Assembly: GCF_046195335.1 (NCBI RefSeq)
Contig: NZ_CP176093.1
DNA: 64,000 bases
From: Methanospirillum lacunae
Lineage (GTDB): Archaea > Halobacteriota > Methanomicrobia > Methanomicrobiales > Methanospirillaceae
Strand: one strand, 5' to 3'
Part shown: in pieces, positions 50,952 through 60,764 of the stretch
Layout: every line of letters begins with the position of its first letter
Numbering within the stretch: the first letter of the stretch is position 1
Position numbers and translations under genes: made by a program
The notes under the pieces: model-generated
Databases searched by the model: none
The model's input: the letters and a program-made list of their open reading frames with translations, nothing else
What the model was told of the DNA's origin: nothing

Positions 50952-53579
50952 TTATTTTGTTAATTTTTTATATTTTCCGAAAGGCACCAGGATCTCAAAT
51001 CGAGCTCCTGTGCCCTTCATCCCGGTCTCTCTGATACCTATATCAGTGATTGCCAGGATCTCCCTGCTTAAGAAAAGACCATAACCTGTATTTTTCCCAT
51101 ATCCCCGCTCGAATATTAAATCCTTCTCCTCTTCCGGGACCCCTACTCCGTCATCCTCAATAATCAGGGAGATTCCGGTCTGTACAGGTTCAGTTGAGAT
51201 CTGTATCCGGGTGAGGTCTCCTCCATGGCGAATCGCATTTTCAAGGAGATTATAACATACCTTTGGAAAGAGTGGGTCTGCATAGATGAGAAGATTGGAT
51301 ATCCTGATATCAATCTTTACCGTCTTGAGATCGAGATTTGATTGTGCCTGAATGAAGACTGCCTGTACATCCTGCCATACCGGAGCATCAACCCCGAGTT
51401 CCTGATATGTTTTTGTAAAAGCGATGAATTCTTCAATTGATTGTAATGATTGCGAGAGCATCTCAAAGAATCTCTTTTGATCACAGTTTAACTGGAGATC
51501 ATTAAGCAGGAAGAGATTGGATCTCCCGATCATAACCTTGTTCAATATATCATGTCTGGTTATGCTCGAAAGGAGATTCAGCTTGGTGTTTGCTATTCTA
51601 AGCGCATCTTCAGTAAATTTCAGTTCAGTAATGTCGTGGATGCTCTCTATTCCGCCAATAATGGTTCCCTGGCTGTCATACAGGGCAGTTGCGCTGATAG
51701 ATGCATACCGGCGGGATGGTTCTGTCTCCCTGAACCATCGCTCACTGTATAAAGTATTACCGTTCTTGATAATATGCGAAAACTCTCCTGATTTCATCTC
51801 CGGATGAATTGCTAAATCTACCAACATTGGTTTTGGAGATCCGTAAAACGGTATAGCATAAAGATAATCACCCTTTCCTACTATCTCTGCAGAAGGAATC
51901 CGGGTCATCTTCTCCATGGCCTGATTCCAGATGAGAACACGTCCGGTAGTATCAATAACAAATGTCGGATCTGGAAGCATAGCAAGAATATTCTCGATTT
52001 GCCTGTATGCCTCGCTCAGTGCTACCTGCTGTGCCGATAGCCGGAATGCCAATTGTTGCTGGGTCTCATCCCGAATCCTCACCTGGCTGAGGTATTTCTC
52101 TCCACCCTTCACCTTACTTATTCTGATATTCAGAAATTGCTCAGATCCTATTTCATTCTTAATGATCTCAATTCTCTCGACGAACTGCTTCACTGACTGG
52201 TGGGTACTATCCTTAAAGATCATCTCTGTGAGGATGGCTCCCACAGGTCCGTGGATCGAAGTAATATTTTCTCCTGCAAGGGGCTTCATAATGCTAAAAA
52301 AGTCCACAGCTGCCGGGTTTGCATCTACGATCCTGATTCCTTCCAAAACCAGTATGGCATCATTGGATGATAGAAAAAGACCGCGATATCGTGACTCAGA
52401 AACCCTGAGTGCACTAATATTGTTCAGTATCTCACCCACCATCTGGTTAATTGCATCTGATATACGATTCAACTCATGATGTGGTGATTTCCTGACTTTA
52501 TGTTTGAGATCACCGGCAGAGATGAGATCAAGATCCTCAAGCATACATCGAAGTGGTCTGGTAAGGTGCCTGGAGATCGTGAATGCTGCAATAAATGCGA
52601 GGATGAATGTGATTACCAGAAATCCGATATACCACAGGGTCAACATCATCAGTTCATTATCAAGCCGGTTTGTTGAGTAAACCGTTCTAGCTGCGACATT
52701 CATCCACTTGGTAGATGGTGCATCTGTTTGCAGAACCGGCATGAACGTATACACGATGTCGCGATGGTTCACCTTATCGTGTAAAATTGATCCTTTTTCG
52801 TTCTTGATAGTCCTGCCAATCACATCTAACGTCTCGTTATCCGTGTTTGAAAGTGATATTTCTGAACGGTTGGCTATCAGGATGTTAAAACTATTATAGA
52901 GATCAAATGAGACGATGTCCGGGTTGAGTGTCCAGAGGATATTTGTGAGATCAGAATAATATGCCTTATTTTCTTCAGGTGTGTACTGGATAAAGATCCT
53001 TCCCACTTCAAGGAGGTATTTACGATCCGGGGTGCCCTGGTAGGCAAAAAGTCTTACCGGAACATTGCTCTCATGTCCTTTTACTGATCTATCAAGGATA
53101 AACTGGCCAGAGTCCTGGATCTTATTAAACTTGGGTATGAGTTCTGGAGCAAAAGTAGAAAAATTGAGACCCAGATCCTTTGGATCAGTTGTGTGAGTAA
53201 TGATCCCGTTTTCGATCACGTATACCTGATATTCATCCCCAAGTGTCTTCTCAATCTTCTCCTTTACTCCCTGATAATCAATTTTTTCAGGATCCCCTCC
53301 TGTGGCATTATACTCATCTTGGTAGATCTTCATTGCATCCCGGAGAGGGGTCTCAAAGGTGAGGTCATAAAGGTACAGTCCCCTGTCAATCCAGAGTATT
53401 GATTGCTGCAGAATCTGGTCAATGGTTTTTTCAGATGAGAGAAAGTCTTGCTCTTTCTCTTCCCTGGCTGTCAGGTACCAGTTAGTCAGAAAAACAACCA
53501 TCATAACGAGAAATATTATCAACAGAAAAATACCAAGCCTGGCAGAAAAAGATGAAAAAGACCGGGGATCTGTCTTCAT
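50952..53579 (-). CDS. Membrane-bound PAS sensor histidine kinase
   Basis: An 875-residue kinase. Transmembrane helix 1 (IFLLIIFLVMMVVFLTNWYL, residues 12-31), an extracellular dCache-like sensor (about 32-310), a second helix (LWYIGFLVITFILAFIAAF), a HAMP (RPLRCMLEDLDLISAGDLKHKV, given here by RPLRCMLEDLD), then two PAS domains (about 400-520 and 535-650), a histidine box ITRHDILNK (about 673) and a HATPase domain with NLLENAIRHGG, EDDGVGVP and GYGLFLSREI. Signal unknown. No response regulator is adjacent; a 68-residue gene follows directly. Confidence 0.9.
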   Translation of the reverse strand: MKTDPRSFSSFSARLGIFLLIIFLVMMVVFLTNWYLTAREEKEQDFLSSEKTIDQILQQSILWIDRGLYLYDLTFETPLRDAMKIYQDEYNATGGDPEKIDYQGVKEKIEKTLGDEYQVYVIENGIITHTTDPKDLGLNFSTFAPELIPKFNKIQDSGQFILDRSVKGHESNVPVRLFAYQGTPDRKYLLEVGRIFIQYTPEENKAYYSDLTNILWTLNPDIVSFDLYNSFNILIANRSEISLSNTDNETLDVIGRTIKNEKGSILHDKVNHRDIVYTFMPVLQTDAPSTKWMNVAARTVYSTNRLDNELMMLTLWYIGFLVITFILAFIAAFTISRHLTRPLRCMLEDLDLISAGDLKHKVRKSPHHELNRISDAINQMVGEILNNISALRVSESRYRGLFLSSNDAILVLEGIRIVDANPAAVDFFSIMKPLAGENITSIHGPVGAILTEMIFKDSTHQSVKQFVERIEIIKNEIGSEQFLNIRISKVKGGEKYLSQVRIRDETQQQLAFRLSAQQVALSEAYRQIENILAMLPDPTFVIDTTGRVLIWNQAMEKMTRIPSAEIVGKGDYLYAIPFYGSPKPMLVDLAIHPEMKSGEFSHIIKNGNTLYSERWFRETEPSRRYASISATALYDSQGTIIGGIESIHDITELKFTEDALRIANTKLNLLSSITRHDILNKVMIGRSNLFLLNDLQLNCDQKRFFEMLSQSLQSIEEFIAFTKTYQELGVDAPVWQDVQAVFIQAQSNLDLKTVKIDIRISNLLIYADPLFPKVCYNLLENAIRHGGDLTRIQISTEPVQTGISLIIEDDGVGVPEEEKDLIFERGYGKNTGYGLFLSREILAITDIGIRETGMKGTGARFEILVPFGKYKKLTK

Positions 53580-53654
53580 GAACTATTGGAGAGTATCCAC
53601 GTTTGTCCAATTGAAGATATTGATCTTTTCGTGTGAATACAGGTACACAGAGAA

Positions 53655-54329
53655 TCAACAGTCCAATTTTTTACATTCTGACTGTTCCATTTTTGATTTG
53701 ATCTCGGTCAGGCCCTGATGAAATTCCTGTAAATATTCGTCCATTGAAAGGCTCCCCTCTTGAAATGGACAATCTTCTTCGATGATGACGTTGATCAAAT
53801 CCCTGGAAGGAAGAATCAGATCGAACGGAACTCCGGCCTGTTCTGATCCTCTGATAAGTGCCTCCCTGAAAAGGCCAATGCAGTAAGCAACCCTGAACCG
53901 GTACGTATTCCGTGTCTTTTCCAGGTATCCTGCCACCCGTTCAGTCTCTATGCGAAGAAAGTCATCTTTAATATTCTGGTCTTTAACTTTCCCAAGCATG
54001 TAGTGATAGTGGGCGTAGGGGTACATCAATTCAAGTTCTGCCGGGAGTATCCCACAGGTTCCAAAGATAACGATATGATATTGTGACGGGTCAAGAACAT
54101 CTGCAATAATCGATCTTATAAGGCGGTGGCTTGGGCTGGTGCTGTAGGGTTTACGCATAGCACAGGGCATGAAAATAGCTATGTCGCGTGGACTGACATC
54201 ATACTCATCAATGATGTATCTGTATGATTGTTCAAACTCAGGGAGGTAAAATGGTGGATCTTTCAGCATCTTTTCACGGTTAGATCCGGTATCATTGGTA
54301 TCCGGCATGGTAAACCCAGTTTCACACAT
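53655..54329 (-). CDS. DUF5591 protein (archaeosine-synthase C1-domain-like)
   Basis: A 224-residue protein. The motif FMPCAMRKPYSTSPSHRLI (about residues 51-69) and GTCGILPAELELMYPYAHY are hallmarks of the DUF5591/ArcS C1 domain, which is fused to TGT-like domains in archaeosine-synthase proteins. Here it stands alone with no catalytic domain. It may assist tRNA modification or be a separate family member. Internal methionines at 54308 or about 54269 are possible starts. Confidence 0.75.
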   Translation of the reverse strand: MCETGFTMPDTNDTGSNREKMLKDPPFYLPEFEQSYRYIIDEYDVSPRDIAIFMPCAMRKPYSTSPSHRLIRSIIADVLDPSQYHIVIFGTCGILPAELELMYPYAHYHYMLGKVKDQNIKDDFLRIETERVAGYLEKTRNTYRFRVAYCIGLFREALIRGSEQAGVPFDLILPSRDLINVIIEEDCPFQEGSLSMDEYLQEFHQGLTEIKSKMEQSECKKLDC

Positions 54330-54396
54330 ATTGGGGTGTTACTCTGCAATATCCCTTTCATCAGAAGGTCAAAAAAGTGATTGGGTAGGTGGACGG

Positions 54397-54897
54397 TTAT
54401 TCAACCGTCACGTTGAGTGCGTAGGAATCTTCTTTGCCGGTTGTCGGTTCCCATGAACGCATGTATACTGCGTCGAATGTCTGGTTACCTACTTCAACTG
54501 CCTTCAGGATCCAGGTATGAACTCCGCCAACACCGACCATCCCTTCAGGAGCCTTATCCTGATTATGAGTACTGTTTACAATTTCAAGTCCTGTTGAGTT
54601 GGTGGCATTCCACTCAAAGCCAGTGGTTGGGTTCTCCTTAAGGGAGACACTAACCGTCTGGTTTACCTTCATAGTCAGGTTAGTCGTGTTGACATCAGCG
54701 GTATAGTCTGTGTGTTCTGGTACTGATGCTACAGCCTGGGATGCTGATTCATTTACAGCAACAGTAATGTTCTCTACGATCTCAACCGGTGCAGTTGAGT
54801 TCTCGGTTGCATTTTCCCCAGATTGTACTGCTAAACATCCGGGGATCAGAAGAGCTGCTGCAACGAGAAGGATAACTGAAGTGATTAACTTCTCCAT
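54397..54897 (-). CDS. Chagasin-like (I42) cysteine protease inhibitor, lipoprotein
   Basis: A 166-residue secreted protein. The signal ends in LLIPGC, a lipobox, so a lipid anchor is likely. The linker is Ser/Thr/Asn rich with several N-glycosylation-like sites. The C-terminal domain has the three chagasin loop motifs NPTTGFEW, GVGGVHTW and MRSWEP. The family inhibits papain-like cysteine proteases. No cysteine protease of that type is seen in the window. Confidence 0.88.
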   Translation of the reverse strand: MEKLITSVILLVAAALLIPGCLAVQSGENATENSTAPVEIVENITVAVNESASQAVASVPEHTDYTADVNTTNLTMKVNQTVSVSLKENPTTGFEWNATNSTGLEIVNSTHNQDKAPEGMVGVGGVHTWILKAVEVGNQTFDAVYMRSWEPTTGKEDSYALNVTVE

Positions 54898-55114
54898 AAC
54901 TGTATGTTTCAGAATTCAGGTTTTAAGGTTTCTCTATGAAAATCCATTGTCAAATGGGCGTTACATAATGTAATATCACTCAAATTAGTGATTGTTTAAG
55001 ATAACAACCAAAGGATGTGTCAGTTTTCAGATGTTACAAAAAATAATATTGTGCTACTCTCTCCCCCGCGGCCTGAGAGTACAAAAATAGAGTATATTCC
55101 TCCTTAAATGGTAT

Positions 55115-55558
55115 CTAGAATGCCTTCTCTTTTTTAATACCAATCATATCGCATGTGTCATCCAGCTTGGTCTGAGTGGTGACAAAGAATCCGCTAACCG
55201 ACTCTGTGGTGACAATATCAGATGGGTTTGACATTTTTCCAGCAGCCTGAAGTGTATCTACTGCGCTGATTGTTGCATTCATTCCCATGACGAACACCCC
55301 TCGTGCTTTTCCAACCTTATCTGAAAGGGTCATTGCTTCGGCAGTTGCCTTTGCAGACGCTGCTGCTGACTTGTACTGGTTCAGTTTTTCTGCGGTCACG
55401 CCCTGATTGGGCTTTGCAATCAAATCTTTCTGATCCTTGAAATCGTTTACCACGTTCTGTACGAGATTCTTAAAGTCATCATCCTGGGTTTTTCCGGTGC
55501 ATCCTGAAAACAGGATGACTATGATGAGGAGTACTACGAGAATTCCGCTGCGAATCAT
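55115..55558 (-). CDS. Small helical lipoprotein of unknown function
   Basis: A 147-residue protein with a signal peptide and lipobox (GILVVLLIIVILFSGC). The rest is polar and probably alpha-helical (LNQYKSAAASAKATAEAMTL). No domain recognised. It stands alone in an AT-rich area beside the inhibitor gene, in the same direction. Confidence 0.72.
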   Translation of the reverse strand: MIRSGILVVLLIIVILFSGCTGKTQDDDFKNLVQNVVNDFKDQKDLIAKPNQGVTAEKLNQYKSAAASAKATAEAMTLSDKVGKARGVFVMGMNATISAVDTLQAAGKMSNPSDIVTTESVSGFFVTTQTKLDDTCDMIGIKKEKAF

Positions 55559-55677
55559 AATTGTCCGTATCGGTTTTATAGTTCTTATGGGTTGTGAAAT
55601 GTTCTCTGCAGGTTTTCAATGATGTAGTTGTCATCCTGTCCGGTGTTACTCAGTTACTGAAATGAGAGGTATGATTC

Positions 55678-56703
55678 ATGATTGAAGTAAAATGTACTGA
55701 CATCGGGGTAAAGACCCGCAATCATCCCATGACCCTAAAAAGCAGTACCCTGATCCGCTCCTTCCGCAGAAAAAGGAGCATCGCTGATAATGAATACGCA
55801 AAACCATTTTTCAAGTGGGCTGGCGGAAAAACTCAACTTCTCCATGAATTTGATGCCAGATTTCCTGATAGACTCAGGTCTGGTGCACTGAACCGGTACG
55901 TAGAACCATTCATCGGAGGGGGAGCAGTCTTCTTCTTTATGATGCAACTGTTTCCGTTTAAAGAATCAGTTATCTGTGATGCAAATGAGGAACTTGTCCT
56001 TACGTATCTGGTAATAAGAAAGGATGTTGAGCCCCTCCTCCTCCTTCTGCAGGATTTCCAGTCCCGTTATGATGCTCTTGGTGAAGCAGAACAGAAGGAA
56101 CTGTTCCTGGATATCAGATCAGAACTGAATGCAGAACGATCAAACTTTGATTTTTCCTCCTACGGCCCTTCCTGGATCAATCGTGCTTCACAACTTCTCT
56201 TTCTTAATAAAACCTGTTTCAACGGTCTATTCAGGGTAAACTCAAGTGGAGAGTTTAATGTCCCGTTTGGAAAATACCGCAATCCTGGAATTGTGAATGA
56301 GCACAATCTGCGGATGGCTTCGGCATTACTAAAGAACACAACTATCCTTCATGGGGACTTTTCACGATGTCTTGAGTACATCGACGACCAGACGTTTGTC
56401 TATCTTGACCCTCCATATAGACCTCTAAGCAAATCATCCTCGTTCACAAGCTACTCACGTGACGGGTTTTCTGATCAGGATCAAATCCGACTTAAGGATT
56501 TTTTTGACGCTGTCGACAGGATTGGTGCATCAGTGATGTTGAGTAATTCTGATCCTGGAAACGAAGATCCAACTGACCGCTTCTTTGATGATCTTTATGA
56601 GCAATACAGAATTGAGCGGGTTATGGCAAAGCGGGCCATCAACAGCAATGGGAAAAAACGGGGAACTATTAGTGAGATCATCGTGATGAATTATTCAGAG
56701 TAG
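55678..56703 (+). CDS. Dam-family DNA adenine methyltransferase, orphan
   Basis: A 341-residue N6-adenine methylase. It has FFKWAGGKTQLL (motif X/SAM region, about residues 44-55), FIGGGAVFFFM (motif I), and VYLDPPYRPL (motif IV, DPPY, about 241-250), followed by SYSRDGF. The N-terminal 40 residues are a longer head than in most Dam enzymes, with a lysine-rich SFRRKRS. AGAGGT lies 7 bases before the first ATG; a shorter start at 55729 is possible. No restriction gene is next to it. Likely target is a GATC-type site, but the target cannot be read from the sequence. Confidence 0.87.
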   Translation: MIEVKCTDIGVKTRNHPMTLKSSTLIRSFRRKRSIADNEYAKPFFKWAGGKTQLLHEFDARFPDRLRSGALNRYVEPFIGGGAVFFFMMQLFPFKESVICDANEELVLTYLVIRKDVEPLLLLLQDFQSRYDALGEAEQKELFLDIRSELNAERSNFDFSSYGPSWINRASQLLFLNKTCFNGLFRVNSSGEFNVPFGKYRNPGIVNEHNLRMASALLKNTTILHGDFSRCLEYIDDQTFVYLDPPYRPLSKSSSFTSYSRDGFSDQDQIRLKDFFDAVDRIGASVMLSNSDPGNEDPTDRFFDDLYEQYRIERVMAKRAINSNGKKRGTISEIIVMNYSE

Positions 56704-57278
56704 AACCTATCATGATACCAGTAAATCATGGAAGTATTCCAAATCCTGTGATCATAGATAGGGATCGCATTATTTCTGATTCCACAATTTGTATTGAGGT
56801 TGTGACTCTCTTTCCTCTCCGGTATTCTTGACTGTTCAGTCAAAGTTCAGACAGGTTAGTACCTCTCATTGCACCACTCCCTGAAACATGATCCAGGGGA
56901 ATAGTTCTCTTACCAAATCATAATGCCATATTCTATCCACCTGATGCTTTTGATAATACGGGTTGATCCCTGCCATTGGAGTGAATATTCTATCAGTGGT
57001 ATACAGGGAATACCACCTATGGCATACTAATCTGCTGCCCTGTGCGATCGAGGTACACGAGGTAATTTACACCCCTGAAGGTACCCTTGATCTTGTTGGT
57101 GTGACGGTAATCGCCCATACGGTCTCTAAACTAGAAGGATCATCAGGGCGGCGACTTAGAATAGCAATCCATTTTTCGTGTAAATGGTAAGGGAGAACCT
57201 CTCACTCTGTTGTCTCAGCATAGTCCTTTTTTCTTATCAGTGTATACGATACTCTGATAACTCTATACAGGAACCGGA
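56704..57278. other. 575-base gene-poor stretch with possible gene remnant
   Basis: No complete gene is convincing. An open frame at about 56963-57190 contains LPCAIEVHEVIYTPEGTLDLVG, which has protein-like composition but no clear start site and may be the remnant of a decayed gene. Promoter-like AT-rich sequence lies near 57225-57265, upstream of the HEPN gene. Confidence 0.3.
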
Positions 57279-57713
57279 ATGAAAGCTGAACAGTGGCTGA
57301 ATCGTGCTGATCATGAACTTGTCTTGGCTCAGGAACTCCTGAACGCAGGTTCATTCCTTTGGGCTGCCAGTTATGCCCACCGTGCCCTTGAATATATCCT
57401 GGAAGGACTGATCGTGATGAAGACCGGTGTCAGGCCTGAACGTGGCTCGACACTCAGTGAGCTTCATCATGCGACGCGGCAGTATATCCCCGATACCCTG
57501 GATCAGCCGATAAATGCTCTATTAGATATCACCCCCTTTGCATGGCAGTCTGATATATCAGCAGAACAGATCGTGTTTCTCACTGAAAAACGCGTTCATG
57601 AATTGATTGAAGGAGGAAAAATGGTCCTTTCATGGGCACGAGAAGAATGGGCTAAAGAACAGGCAACGGCTCCCTCTTCAGGAGCCGAAGATCACGGTAA
57701 TTCTACCGAATAA
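57279..57713 (+). CDS. HEPN-domain protein
   Basis: A 144-residue all-helical protein of HEPN type: WLNRADHELVLAQELLNAG, then SYAHRALEYILEGLIVMKTG, then TLSELHHATRQYIP and a last helix ending in HELIEGGKMVLSWAREEW. The usual RxxxxH RNase signature of toxin HEPN proteins is not apparent, so an active nuclease is doubtful. HEPN proteins often pair with a minimal nucleotidyltransferase; none is found next to it. The tail is glutamate/serine rich. Confidence 0.72.
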   Translation: MKAEQWLNRADHELVLAQELLNAGSFLWAASYAHRALEYILEGLIVMKTGVRPERGSTLSELHHATRQYIPDTLDQPINALLDITPFAWQSDISAEQIVFLTEKRVHELIEGGKMVLSWAREEWAKEQATAPSSGAEDHGNSTE

Positions 57714-57757
57714 TATCCGAATTAATTACAGGATCATAGTTTCAAAACGAGTGATAA

Positions 57758-58384
57758 TCAGGGCCTGAACTGCCTGATCCGGAGTTTAAAAGCACGGGCA
57801 GCCTCAGTTATATCTGGTTGGCTGACCACGGCTGATATCACTGCAACACCATCAGCCCCGGCTCTAAAGATATTTCCTGCATTATCTGCATGAATCCCGC
57901 CTATTCCGATGACCGGGATTGAGACCGCTTCTGATATCTCCCTTACCAGCCCGAGACCGAGTCCCGGGCCTGCATCATGTTTTGATCCTGTGGAAAAAAC
58001 CGGGCTGATTGCGACATAATCTGCCCCTTCCTCTTCTGATACTTTTGCTTGTTCTACTGATGAGACCGATACACCAATGATAAATGGCGATGGTGCGAGG
58101 GGTCGGATGACAGAGAGCGGGAGATCCTGCTTGCCAATATGCACTCCGTCAGCATTACTGGCAAGAGCGATATCCAGCCGATCATTGACAATGAAGAGTG
58201 CTCCGGATCCGGCAGTGACTGCCCTGATGTCGCATGCAATTCTGAATAGGTCTCTGCCTGGGAGTTTTTTATCCCGCAGTTGAATAACATCAGCACCTCC
58301 TGCTACTGCCTGCCGTGCAATTTCCACATGACTTACCCCATGTGAAAGTTCCTCGTCAGTAACCACGTAGAGTTCGTAACTCAT
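57758..58384 (-). CDS. thiE: Thiamine phosphate synthase ThiE
   Basis: Couples HMP diphosphate with thiazole phosphate. At 208 residues it has ADVIQLRDKKLP, the pyrophosphate site FIVNDRLDIALAS, DGVHIGKQDLP, YVAISPVFSTGSK and VIGIGGI, the pattern of TMP synthases. Its ATG lies directly after the thiM stop, so the two are translated together. ThiC lies at the other end of the window, which completes the pathway apart from the thiazole side. Confidence 0.95.
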   Translation of the reverse strand: MSYELYVVTDEELSHGVSHVEIARQAVAGGADVIQLRDKKLPGRDLFRIACDIRAVTAGSGALFIVNDRLDIALASNADGVHIGKQDLPLSVIRPLAPSPFIIGVSVSSVEQAKVSEEEGADYVAISPVFSTGSKHDAGPGLGLGLVREISEAVSIPVIGIGGIHADNAGNIFRAGADGVAVISAVVSQPDITEAARAFKLRIRQFRP

Positions 58385-59185
58385 TTACGCTGTCCTGATC
58401 CTGGCACCTTCTGCAAGATCGTCAGGGGTAAGAGCTGCGAGAGAATCAAAGAGAGCAACCTTGAATGATCCCGGACCTTTAGCCAGGGTTGCAGCCCTCT
58501 CTCCTGCGATTCCGAATGCGGCTAGTGCTGCTGTAGAACTGGTGACCCTGTCTTTTCCTGAAGCAGCGAATACACCAGTTACCGAAGCTGCCATGCATCC
58601 TGTTCCTGAAATGGCTCCCATGAGTGGATGGCCGTTTTCGACGAGCAGAGTTCTGGTGCCATCACTGACAATATCTGTCTGTCCGCTCATGACGATGGTC
58701 ATTCCCGAGCGGCCTGCATACTCCGTTGTGATTGAAACTGGATCTCCGGATATTCCTGCTGAATCCACTCCCCTGACCTTTGCATCCACTCCAGCGAGTA
58801 CTCCTATCTCACCTGCGTTCCCTTTCAGAACAGATATTTGCAATTCAGTCATTAATCTACGGGCTGCATTAGTCCTGAGCGTTGTGGCCCCGGCCCCTAC
58901 CGGATCAAGGATAATTGGTATATCCCGCTTTCCTGCTGCTTTTCCGACAAGAAGCATGGATTCAATCTGTGCCAGATCAAGTGTTCCGATGTTGAGAACA
59001 AGGGCACCGGCATACTGCACCATCTCCTCAATCTCATCGGTTGAATGTGCCATCACCGGTGCACCTCCTGCACAAAGGGTGATGTTTGCACAATCATTGA
59101 CAGTGACGTAGTTTGTGATATGATGAATTAGAGGTGTCTGGGTCCGGGCTGTAGCAAATATCTTTGAGTACGGGGTCTCTTGCAT
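58385..59185 (-). CDS. thiM: Hydroxyethylthiazole kinase ThiM
   Basis: A 266-residue ribokinase-like salvage kinase. Motifs include HHITNYVTVNDCANITL, GAPVMAH, PIILDPVGAGATTLR, the GN region LKGNAGEIGVLAG and GAISGTGCMAASVTG (anion hole). It phosphorylates the thiazole alcohol so that ThiE can use it. Start is well supported by the MQETPYSKI beginning; it is coupled to thiE. Confidence 0.95.
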   Translation of the reverse strand: MQETPYSKIFATARTQTPLIHHITNYVTVNDCANITLCAGGAPVMAHSTDEIEEMVQYAGALVLNIGTLDLAQIESMLLVGKAAGKRDIPIILDPVGAGATTLRTNAARRLMTELQISVLKGNAGEIGVLAGVDAKVRGVDSAGISGDPVSITTEYAGRSGMTIVMSGQTDIVSDGTRTLLVENGHPLMGAISGTGCMAASVTGVFAASGKDRVTSSTAALAAFGIAGERAATLAKGPGSFKVALFDSLAALTPDDLAEGARIRTA

Positions 59186-59271
59186 CTATTCTCCTCGTTT
59201 GGTATGATCGATTCAGTCGTACAGTTCATCTGCAGTCTGTAAAAATATTCAGGTATTGGCATCTAATCTGA

Positions 59272-60069
59272 TCATCGGATGGTCAGGTCATACACCCATC
59301 TGCTGACTGAGGGGGCAACATTACCGCAGCGATGGAAGCGGTCAACATTAAAACCTGATTGAGAGAGGATATTGGCACGCTCCTGTGCACCATCCCTATT
59401 GTCAAAAGTATAAAAATGGATACTCCCCCCTTCGCGTACCATCCGGGAAAGGGGGATGAGAGTCTCGTCAAGGCCGTATGGGGTTGGGATAATTGCCCGG
59501 TCTGACATGATCTTAAGCATCCTGCAGGCCAGGGAAGCATCACCCATGATTATGGCAACCCTGTCTTCGAGATGGTTCAATCTGATGTTCTCTCTGAGAA
59601 GGAGACAGGCATCGGGGTTTATCTCGATTGCAATGACCTGTGCCCCCCTGGCAGCAACTGGAATAACAAAGGGCCCGACACCGGCAAAGGGAACCAGGAC
59701 AAGTTCACCAGGCCTGATAACACCTGATATACGCTGGCGTTCTCCTGCCAGCCGGCTCGTGAAAAATGCATGAGAGAGATCAACCCGGTACCTGAAGCCT
59801 GACTCTTTGTAAAGTGTCCTGGTCTTTGTTCCGATTATTGGTTGATACCCTGCAATTCTACAGGTTCCACCCATCTTTGAGACTCGCCTGAGAACTGTGG
59901 TGATACTCCTTCGCTGACTGATTAGCGCTTTGGCGATGGTTGTCTGGTATTGCGAAAGTTCGTCCGGAATAGAGAGGATTGCAATATCCCCGATCACTTC
60001 AAACCGGTCTGGTATGAGGTGATGGAGGGACTTTGGGATAACCTCTCTAAGCACCTTCGAGAGCTGCAC
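59272..60069 (-). CDS. Trm5/Taw2-like tRNA methyltransferase
   Basis: A 265-residue SAM enzyme of the Trm5-Tyw2 superfamily. The N-terminal ~70 residues resemble the small D2 domain; the core has RVDLSHAFFTSRL, VLVPFAGVGPFVIPVAARG (SAM motif I), IAIEINPDACLLLRENIRLN (in parts, EINPDA), and the motif-IV-like segment IPTPYG instead of the N-L-P of Trm5. Candidate reactions are m1G37 formation or transfer of the aminocarboxypropyl group of wyosine-type bases; the altered motif means neither can be assigned with confidence. It is followed by a TPR gene in the same direction. Confidence 0.82.
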   Translation of the reverse strand: MQLSKVLREVIPKSLHHLIPDRFEVIGDIAILSIPDELSQYQTTIAKALISQRRSITTVLRRVSKMGGTCRIAGYQPIIGTKTRTLYKESGFRYRVDLSHAFFTSRLAGERQRISGVIRPGELVLVPFAGVGPFVIPVAARGAQVIAIEINPDACLLLRENIRLNHLEDRVAIIMGDASLACRMLKIMSDRAIIPTPYGLDETLIPLSRMVREGGSIHFYTFDNRDGAQERANILSQSGFNVDRFHRCGNVAPSVSRWVYDLTIR

Positions 60070-60077
60070 GGTCTATC

Positions 60078-60764
60078 TTATGTTAAATTTGCAAGGATTG
60101 ATGCTGCTTTTTCTGAAGCTTTCTGAGCCTCATCCCCTTTACCCAGTTTTTCCAGTACATCAGCCTTTATCTTCCATGCTGCTGCATCTTCTGCATTAAG
60201 GGTAAGTGCAGTTTCGCAGGCCTTCAGGGCTTCTTCATATTTTCCCTGGTTGTATAATGCAGATCCTTTGTTTTTCCAGGCAGGTTCGTACTTTGGATCA
60301 AGGGTTGTTGCCTTTTCATAGTCTGTCAGAGCCTCATCCTCTCTCCCGAGGTTATGGCAGGCAAGACCGCGGTTGTTCCAGGTCCTTGCAATATCTGGTT
60401 TAAGCTGAAGCGAATGGTCATATGCGGCAATGGCCTCCTCAAACTGCCCAAGGTGATCAAGCACAAGACCCATGTTGGACCAGGCCAGGGCATCGTTCGG
60501 GTTGAGGGTGGTGGTTTTATTCAGGGCTTCACGTGCTTCTTCGTATTTTCCCTGGCTTGCCAGGGCGAGACCGATGTTTCCCCATGCCATAGCATTTGAT
60601 GGGTCGAGAGCCGTAGCATTGTAATATGCAGCGATAGCCTCGTCATAGTTGCCCTGTCCAAAATATGCAACACCAAGATTGTTCCACTCTTCCACGGTCT
60701 TATCAGCGATACAAGGACCTGCCATGAGACCCAGGCATATCAGGATGATGAACGTTTTCTTCAT
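60078..60764 (-). CDS. Secreted TPR-repeat protein
   Basis: About 228 residues from ATG 60764 (an ATG at 60773 is also in frame). A signal peptide (KKTFIILICLGLMAGPC) is followed by about five to six TPR motifs (NLGVAYFGQGNYDEAIAAYY, NIGLALASQGKYEEAREAL, NMGLVLDHLGQFEEAIAAY and so on). These form a helical protein-binding surface outside the cytoplasm. The first TPR repeats carry strongly conserved DPSNA/DPKYE turns. It lies nine bases after the methyltransferase gene on the same strand. Confidence 0.82.
   Translation of the reverse strand: MKKTFIILICLGLMAGPCIADKTVEEWNNLGVAYFGQGNYDEAIAAYYNATALDPSNAMAWGNIGLALASQGKYEEAREALNKTTTLNPNDALAWSNMGLVLDHLGQFEEAIAAYDHSLQLKPDIARTWNNRGLACHNLGREDEALTDYEKATTLDPKYEPAWKNKGSALYNQGKYEEALKACETALTLNAEDAAAWKIKADVLEKLGKGDEAQKASEKAASILANLT

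Noticed and set aside
57279..57713. HEPN protein as half of a toxin-antitoxin pair
   Set aside because: No nucleotidyltransferase gene is adjacent and the RxxxxH motif is not seen.
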